A stretch of 9,746 nucleotides of DNA from an uncultured Ruminococcus sp. (lineage in GTDB: Bacteria; Bacillota; Clostridia; Oscillospirales; CAG-272), in assembly GCA_902765885.1 (NCBI GenBank), contig CACXBN010000134.1:1-9746 (forward strand). The letters run 5' to 3'. Made by a program: the position numbers and the translations under genes. This document shows positions 5,914 to 9,746 of this stretch, one piece after another (positions within the stretch are counted from its first letter, which is position 1; every line of letters begins with the position of its first letter). A model generated the notes under the pieces. That model worked only from the letters and a program-made list of their open reading frames with translations. It was not told the origin of the DNA and did not search any database.

Positions 5914-6267
5914 TTAAAACAGTCCGGGCATGCCGAGGTTGAAGCTGCCTGTGATCTTGCCCATTTCCTCTTCATTTGTTGTGTTGACTTTGGTGATTGC
6001 CTCGTTAATGCCTGCCGTAAGAATGTCGGCAAGTGTTTCGGTGTCATCGGGATCCACAATCTCGGGGTCAATCTCGATCGAAAGCACTTTAAGCTGCCCG
6101 TTTATGCGTACTGTTACGACACCTCCGCCGGCCTTTACCTCATATTCTCTGTTGTCAAGGTCTTCGCGCAGAGCCGCCATATCTTCCTGCATTTTCTGAG
6201 CCTGCTTGAGCATTCCCTGCATATTGGATGGGCCGCCGCCCATGCCTTTCGGAAGTTTTGCTTTCAT
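5914..6267 (-). CDS. YbaB/EbfC family nucleoid-associated protein
   Basis: The 117-residue protein belongs to the YbaB/EbfC family of small dimeric DNA-binding proteins associated with the nucleoid. A glycine- and methionine-rich start (GMGGGPSNMQ) leads into a helix, QGMLKQAQKMQEDMAALREDL (17-37), followed by the beta section EYEVKAGGGVVTVRINGQLKVLSIEIDPE, where the AGGG and V-x-V-x-x-N-G elements are family signatures, and a final helix. AGGAG nine bases upstream supports the ATG at 6267. It lies between dnaX and recR as in most bacteria, 36 bases after the dnaX stop. Its precise role is debated (bacterial chromatin, or help to RecR or DnaX); neighbourhood conservation favours a link with replication or repair. 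Confidence 0.95.
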   Translation of the reverse strand: MKAKLPKGMGGGPSNMQGMLKQAQKMQEDMAALREDLDNREYEVKAGGGVVTVRINGQLKVLSIEIDPEIVDPDDTETLADILTAGINEAITKVNTTNEEEMGKITGSFNLGMPGLF

Positions 6268-6303
6268 ATTATATGTCTCCTTGTATGTATTCTCGTTTAA
6301 TTT

Positions 6304-7992
6304 CTACAGACTTTCCAATTCGTCAAACGGTGAAGGATCTTTCTTCTTGAGTCCTGTCTCTATTTCCACGACAGTGTCGGGAGTTATGATGCCGCTTGAG
6401 ATCAGGTATGAGCGGAAAGGCTCGGCATTATTTGTCTCAAGCATCATTTGTGCAAATGATGACTCTGTCCTTATGATGAATTTCTTTTTGTCATCACTCA
6501 GCAGACATTCACTGCTCTCTATGTAGCTGGCGTCTGTCGGAGATTTCTGAAACAGTATTTCGACGATTTCTGAAACATCGACTTTTGAAAAAACAGGTGA
6601 TCTGTCAGAACTTGCAGCTGTTTCCTCAGAGTGAGGAGCAGGACTTTCTTCCTGAGTCTTTTTTTCAATCTGCTCATTTTCCTTATCTGAGGGAGTCTCA
6701 GGGGGGATTTCACGGGTTGAAGGAACCGCGCTCGTCCGTGTCACTGACTCATTTTGATGTGTATTATTGCCTGTCTCTTTTTTGATCTCAAGCTCCTCAG
6801 GCTCAGCTGGCTGTTTGAAACCTCCTGAAGTGAGCAGGTTAAGCCTGTGCTCCAAGTCTGCTATTCTTGAGAGAAGGGAAGAGACAGATGTATCAAGTGA
6901 AGTATCAGCCATTCTGATAAGCGATATTTCAGCCGTTATGTTTTTCGTTGCCGGAGACAGTGTCATCTGTTTCTGAGCATCGTCCAGAATCGTGAAGTGA
7001 TATGAGAGCCTTTCCGGAGAAAAACGTTTCGATGCGTTTTCAAGGTATTTTATTTCCTCATCCGTCATGTAGAGATAATCTTTTCTGTTCTCGTTTGACA
7101 GATATTTGAACACAAGCATATCCCGCCAGAACTCAATCAGCTGATCCCAGTATACAGTCAGATCCTTGGAAGAATCGATAATCCCTTTTATTATCTCAAA
7201 TATTCTTTTGATGTCATTCTGAGATACTGCAACGGCGGTGGTGTAAAGAGATTCCAGATTTGTCATCCCCAGAGCATCCCGGACCAATGCCTTGGTAATG
7301 GGAAGTCCGCCGGATGAGCAATGCTGCAGCATTCCTATTGCATCTCGCATCCCGCCTTTTGACTGACGTGCTATCGTCATGGCGGCATCACTGTCAAGCT
7401 TTATATTTTCTTTTTCGGCTATATACTGCAGACGGTCTGCTATTACTTTCGAATTTATCCTTCTGAAATCGAATCTCTGACATCTGGATACGATGGTCTC
7501 AGGTATTTTGTTGAATTCAGTCGTTGCCAATATGAATACAACGTATTCAGGCGGCTCTTCAAGAGTTTTGAGAAGAGCGTTGAATGCGCTCTGCGACAGC
7601 ATGTGGACCTCGTCGACTATATATACTCTCTTTTTTAAAATTGAAGGAGCATATCTTACTATTTCTCTGATTTCCCTTATCGCATCAACGCCGTTGTTGG
7701 ATGCAGCATCCATTTCAACTACGTCAGAGGAGTTACCTGAGTCAATAGCTTTGCATGCCTCGCATTTTCCGCATGGATTTCCGTCTATCGGGGAGAGACA
7801 GTTGACAGCTTTGGCAAGAATTTTTGCACATGAAGTTTTCCCGGTTCCCCGGGGACCACACAGCAGATACGCGTGTGATAAGCGGGAATTTGCAGACTCA
7901 TACTTTAGTATTGATGTGATATGCTCTTCACCACAGACATCATCAAAAGTACGGGGTCTGTATTTTCTGTACAAAGCCTGATAATCTTCCAT
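6304..7992 (-). CDS. dnaX: DNA polymerase III subunit gamma/tau (clamp-loader ATPase)
   Basis: This 562-residue protein is the motor of the clamp loader, which opens and places the beta sliding clamp at primers. Seen in order: the standard start YQALYRKYRPRTFDDVCGE, Walker A GPRGTGKT (46-53), a zinc-binding set of cysteines (65, 74, 77 and 80), Walker B DEVH (127-130), LLKTLEEPP, and the sensor SRC (169-171). Domain III helices follow to about residue 390. After that comes an acidic, Ser/Thr/Pro-rich linker (about 395-475) and a compact C-terminal domain expected to bind the polymerase. The start at 7992 is set by AAGGAGG (8004-7998) five bases upstream and by homology; an in-frame ATG 78 bases further up lies within the SRP RNA and is rejected. 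It heads the dnaX-ybaB-recR operon and no separate promoter is visible between it and the SRP RNA. An A6 run at codons 404-405 is noted as a possible slippage point. Stop is TAG. Confidence 0.96.
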   Translation of the reverse strand: MEDYQALYRKYRPRTFDDVCGEEHITSILKYESANSRLSHAYLLCGPRGTGKTSCAKILAKAVNCLSPIDGNPCGKCEACKAIDSGNSSDVVEMDAASNNGVDAIREIREIVRYAPSILKKRVYIVDEVHMLSQSAFNALLKTLEEPPEYVVFILATTEFNKIPETIVSRCQRFDFRRINSKVIADRLQYIAEKENIKLDSDAAMTIARQSKGGMRDAIGMLQHCSSGGLPITKALVRDALGMTNLESLYTTAVAVSQNDIKRIFEIIKGIIDSSKDLTVYWDQLIEFWRDMLVFKYLSNENRKDYLYMTDEEIKYLENASKRFSPERLSYHFTILDDAQKQMTLSPATKNITAEISLIRMADTSLDTSVSSLLSRIADLEHRLNLLTSGGFKQPAEPEELEIKKETGNNTHQNESVTRTSAVPSTREIPPETPSDKENEQIEKKTQEESPAPHSEETAASSDRSPVFSKVDVSEIVEILFQKSPTDASYIESSECLLSDDKKKFIIRTESSFAQMMLETNNAEPFRSYLISSGIITPDTVVEIETGLKKKDPSPFDELESL

Positions 7993-7997
7993 CTTTC

Positions 7998-8004
7998 CCT
8001 CCTT
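7998..8004 (-). promoter_or_regulatory. Ribosome binding site deciding the dnaX start
   Basis: AAGGAGG on the minus strand is complementary to the 16S rRNA tail and lies five bases before the ATG at 7992. It begins 11 bases after the last paired base of the SRP RNA terminal helix (8016), so translation initiation of dnaX happens right beside the structured RNA. Confidence 0.85.
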
Positions 8005-8015
8005 GAAGGTTATTA

Positions 8016-8327
8016 GCAAAATAGCTCCCGAATCAAAGCCATACACCTGAAGATCGAACGTTGAGAACACACGCCACTGCAGTTTCCGGCTCAGAACAGG
8101 CTACCTTGCGGCGCATCAACTAAACTGCTTAATGCTGCTTGGTTCCCCACCTGACATGGTTCACAGCCGCCAATCGCACAAGACCCATTCGTCATCGCCT
8201 TCCGTGAAGCTCAGACTATGCCCACAACGCCCTCAAACCAGGAATCAACCCTCGCTACAGCGGATTTCGAGTTCAAGGACCCGCTACTCCCCCGGCTGGT
8301 ATGGCCTTGATTCGTGAGCTATTTGCT
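8016..8327 (-). ncRNA. ffs: Large (Bacillus-type) signal recognition particle RNA
   Basis: The RNA scaffold of SRP, which binds Ffh and delivers nascent membrane proteins to FtsY. Read on the minus strand, domain IV contains GAACCATGTCAGG, a GGAA tetraloop (8146-8143) closed by UGG/CCA, and AAGCAGCATTAAGCAG: the universal Ffh-binding hairpin with its symmetric and asymmetric internal loops. The 5' part has GCCGGGGGAGTAGCGG followed by CTCGAAATCCGCTGTAGCG, the Alu domain typical of Bacillus and Clostridium SRP RNAs and absent from E. coli 4.5S RNA. The two ends (8324-8299 and 8044-8019) pair in 25 of 26 positions, with one G-U pair and one A-G mismatch, setting the outer limits. Total length of about 310 bases is longer than the mature 271-base B. 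subtilis scRNA, so trimming inside the end helix is likely. No T-run follows the 3' end. The gene is transcribed toward dnaX. Confidence 0.93.
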
Positions 8328-8333
8328 CCGAAA

Positions 8334-8362
8334 ATTATATCATACGATACTTTTTATTTCAA
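8334..8362 (-). promoter_or_regulatory. Strong promoter of the SRP RNA (and probably dnaX operon)
   Basis: On the minus strand TTGAAA (8362-8357) and a perfect TATAAT (8339-8334) are 17 bases apart, and TGA before the -10 makes it an extended -10 promoter. Transcription should begin near 8327, exactly at the start of the predicted terminal helix of the SRP RNA. The -35 lies only 18 bases beyond the stop codon of the aminopeptidase gene. It is the only convincing promoter found for dnaX, ybaB, recR and the two genes that follow. Confidence 0.9.
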
Positions 8363-8379
8363 CATTTAATTTTGTATGC

Positions 8380-9621
8380 TTATATGCAAAAGTTTCCGTC
8401 TCTGAATATTTCTATTTCTCTGCCGTCATGCGTTTCCCCGATGATGCTTAGATCCGAAGTTCCTACCATAAAATCAACATGCATGGCTGATTCGGCGTTT
8501 ATACCGCATTTCTTAAGCTCATCTACAGTTTTATTCTCTCCGCCTTTTATGCATGTTGAATAGGCTTCGCCAAAAGCAAAGTGACAGGATGCATTCTCAT
8601 CGAACAGTGTATTATAGAAAAGAATGCCGCTGTTCGAAATCGGTGAATCATATGGAACGAGGGCTATTTCTCCAAGATAGTGAGAACCTTCATCTGTGTT
8701 TATGGCAGATTCAAGAATGTCCTTTCCTTTATCCGCCTGGACGTCAGTGATTCTCCCGTCCTTGAACTCAAGTCTTATTCCCTCAATGACATTTCCGTAA
8801 AGAGTAAGGGGCTTTGATGAGTAGAGCACCCCGTTCACGCCGTCTTTCTTGGGAGCACAGAAGACTTCCTCTGTAGGCATGTTGGCCACGAACCTGACTC
8901 CTGATTTAGCAGTGTCGCCTCCCGCAATCCAGAGGTGGTCTGAAGGAAGTTCAACAGTAAGGTCTGTTCCGAGTGAATTCTTATATCTAACGCACTTGAA
9001 CTGATATGAAGTGAGCTCAGAAGCGTGTTTTTCGAGCTCATTGCAATGCTTTTCCCATGCCCTGACCGGGTCTTCATCTTCTTTGATTCTCACGGCATTG
9101 TATATTGCAGCCCACAATTTTTCCATGGCAATGTCTTCATTGTCATTCGGAAAGACTTTTTTTGCCCATGATGGAATAGGCACGGAAACAACGGTCCACG
9201 GACAGCTGTTGTTCATAAGCAGCTGTCTTGCTCTCTTGAGCTTTTCGTCTTTAGAAGCCGCAGCTTCGCTTGCTTCCAGTCTCTTCCTGTCTACTCCCCT
9301 AAGATTTTCAGGATTGGAAGCGGAAACGGAAATAAATCCGGCGCCTTCCTCGGCAAGAGTCAGCCTTTTGTCAGAATCCCATGGATAGACATTATCAAAA
9401 ACGGACTCGTCTGCTTTGAGCCATCTTTCCCGGCTTATATAATCATCACGCCAGTTAAGAAAAACGTCAGATGCACCAGCGTCATATGCAGCTGTGACCA
9501 TAAGTCTGGCAAAATCGGCGCATTCTACCGGACAGTTGATTACAATCTTCTGACCTTTTTGAACATTTATACCTATCCTGACCACAAGTTCTGAATATTT
9601 CTTAAGTAATTCGTTATTCAT
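8380..9621 (-). CDS. M29-family metalloaminopeptidase (AmpS/PepS/aminopeptidase T type)
   Basis: The 413-residue protein is a cytoplasmic dimetal aminopeptidase of family M29, which removes N-terminal residues from peptides during intracellular peptide turnover. The N-terminal part (LLKKYSELVVRIGINVQKGQ, then a Rossmann-like substructure) matches the family, as does length (about 410). All expected metal and catalytic ligands can be placed: Glu252 in NMPTEEVF, Glu318 in HYLGEIAL, His347 in CHFAFG, Tyr354 in GEAYS, and His381 and Asp383 in MHVDFMVG. The start at 9621 has GGAG five bases upstream. Stop is TAA. No terminator is visible before the SRP RNA promoter 18 bases downstream, so readthrough into the SRP RNA is possible. 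Specificity cannot be read from sequence. Confidence 0.93.
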   Translation of the reverse strand: MNNELLKKYSELVVRIGINVQKGQKIVINCPVECADFARLMVTAAYDAGASDVFLNWRDDYISRERWLKADESVFDNVYPWDSDKRLTLAEEGAGFISVSASNPENLRGVDRKRLEASEAAASKDEKLKRARQLLMNNSCPWTVVSVPIPSWAKKVFPNDNEDIAMEKLWAAIYNAVRIKEDEDPVRAWEKHCNELEKHASELTSYQFKCVRYKNSLGTDLTVELPSDHLWIAGGDTAKSGVRFVANMPTEEVFCAPKKDGVNGVLYSSKPLTLYGNVIEGIRLEFKDGRITDVQADKGKDILESAINTDEGSHYLGEIALVPYDSPISNSGILFYNTLFDENASCHFAFGEAYSTCIKGGENKTVDELKKCGINAESAMHVDFMVGTSDLSIIGETHDGREIEIFRDGNFCI

Positions 9622-9655
9622 GGTTTCTCCGTATTATTATTTGTTTTTCAACAAA

Positions 9656-9683
9656 ATTATGTGAATTGACATACTTATTGCAA
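9656..9683 (-). promoter_or_regulatory. Possible promoter of the aminopeptidase gene
   Basis: On the minus strand TTGCAA (9683-9678) and CATAAT (9661-9656) are 16 bases apart. Four or five of six bases match in each box, so this is a moderate sigma-A candidate. Transcription would begin about 28 bases before the ATG at 9621. It is the best match in the 125 bases between the gene and the right edge. Confidence 0.42.
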
Positions 9684-9746
9684 CATAAGTAAATGCAAGT
9701 AAACAATGGGTGAAAATGATTGACAGACTAAACGCAAGTTTCTTAA

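Noticed and set aside
7493..7981. 162-codon open frame on the plus strand opposite dnaX
   Set aside because: It mirrors the conserved ATPase domain of dnaX, has no recognisable features and no ribosome binding site.
7993..8070. Longer dnaX product starting at an ATG 78 bases upstream
   Set aside because: The extra 26 residues lie in the 3' part of the SRP RNA, are unlike DnaX N termini, and the strong AAGGAGG is placed for the ATG at 7992.
8132..8317. Small plus-strand open frame in the gap between the aminopeptidase and dnaX
   Set aside because: The region is fully explained by the SRP RNA on the other strand; the frame reads the complement of its structured domains.
1..9746. A previously undescribed multi-gene defence, mobile or biosynthetic system
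   Set aside because: All genes belong to recognised families, there are no transposase, integrase, phage, toxin-antitoxin or CRISPR signatures, and the gene order is mostly the conserved dnaX region. The unusual points are local ones.

Overview
The window looks like chromosomal DNA from a low-to-moderate-GC Gram-positive bacterium, most likely an anaerobic member of the Clostridia (Bacillota). The evidence is the large Bacillus/Clostridium-type SRP RNA sitting directly upstream of dnaX-ybaB-recR (an arrangement close to scr-dnaX-yaaK-recR of Bacillus subtilis), strong AGGAG-type ribosome binding sites, near-consensus sigma-A promoters with 17-bp spacers, and frequent AGA/ATA codons. This phylum-level call is an inference from gene order and style; the species cannot be named.

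Layout, left to right. Bases 1-84 (minus) hold the first 28 codons of a FakA/YloV-like DAK2-domain kinase that runs off the left edge. From about 215 to 1599 (plus) there is a single-gene unit: a clear promoter, a Gfo/Idh/MocA-type oxidoreductase and a rho-independent terminator. The reading frame of this oxidoreductase really begins at 293 but is interrupted by an in-frame TAG at 338-340, so the gene is either a recent nonsense mutant, a sequence error, or something unusual. From about 1682 to 4222 (plus) a second unit has its own consensus promoter, a PglF/CapD/EpsC-like membrane nucleotide-sugar 4,6-dehydratase that starts with TTG, and a VanZ-like membrane protein joined by a TAATG stop-start overlap. 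It ends in a bidirectional terminator shared with the convergent operon.

From about 8362 down to about 4185 (minus) lies a housekeeping operon: SRP RNA promoter, large SRP RNA, dnaX (DNA polymerase III gamma/tau), ybaB/ebfC (nucleoid-associated protein), recR (recombinational repair), a YgjP/M48-like zinc metallopeptidase and a Bcp/PrxQ peroxiredoxin. The genes are packed with gaps from -7 to +36 bp and no internal terminator was seen, so co-transcription is likely. An M29-family aminopeptidase (9621-8380, minus) lies upstream with its own weaker promoter.

How they fit together: dnaX, ybaB and recR form a conserved replication/repair cluster; the SRP RNA supplies the co-translational targeting particle and seems to share its transcript with dnaX. 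The ends of the SRP RNA form an almost perfect 25-pair helix that could be the RNase III processing stem separating the RNA from the dnaX messenger. The dehydratase-VanZ pair points to cell-surface glycan synthesis. I found no mobile element, CRISPR array, phage gene, tRNA or clearly new multi-gene system. The items most worth a second look are the amber codon in the oxidoreductase and the SRP RNA-dnaX leader.
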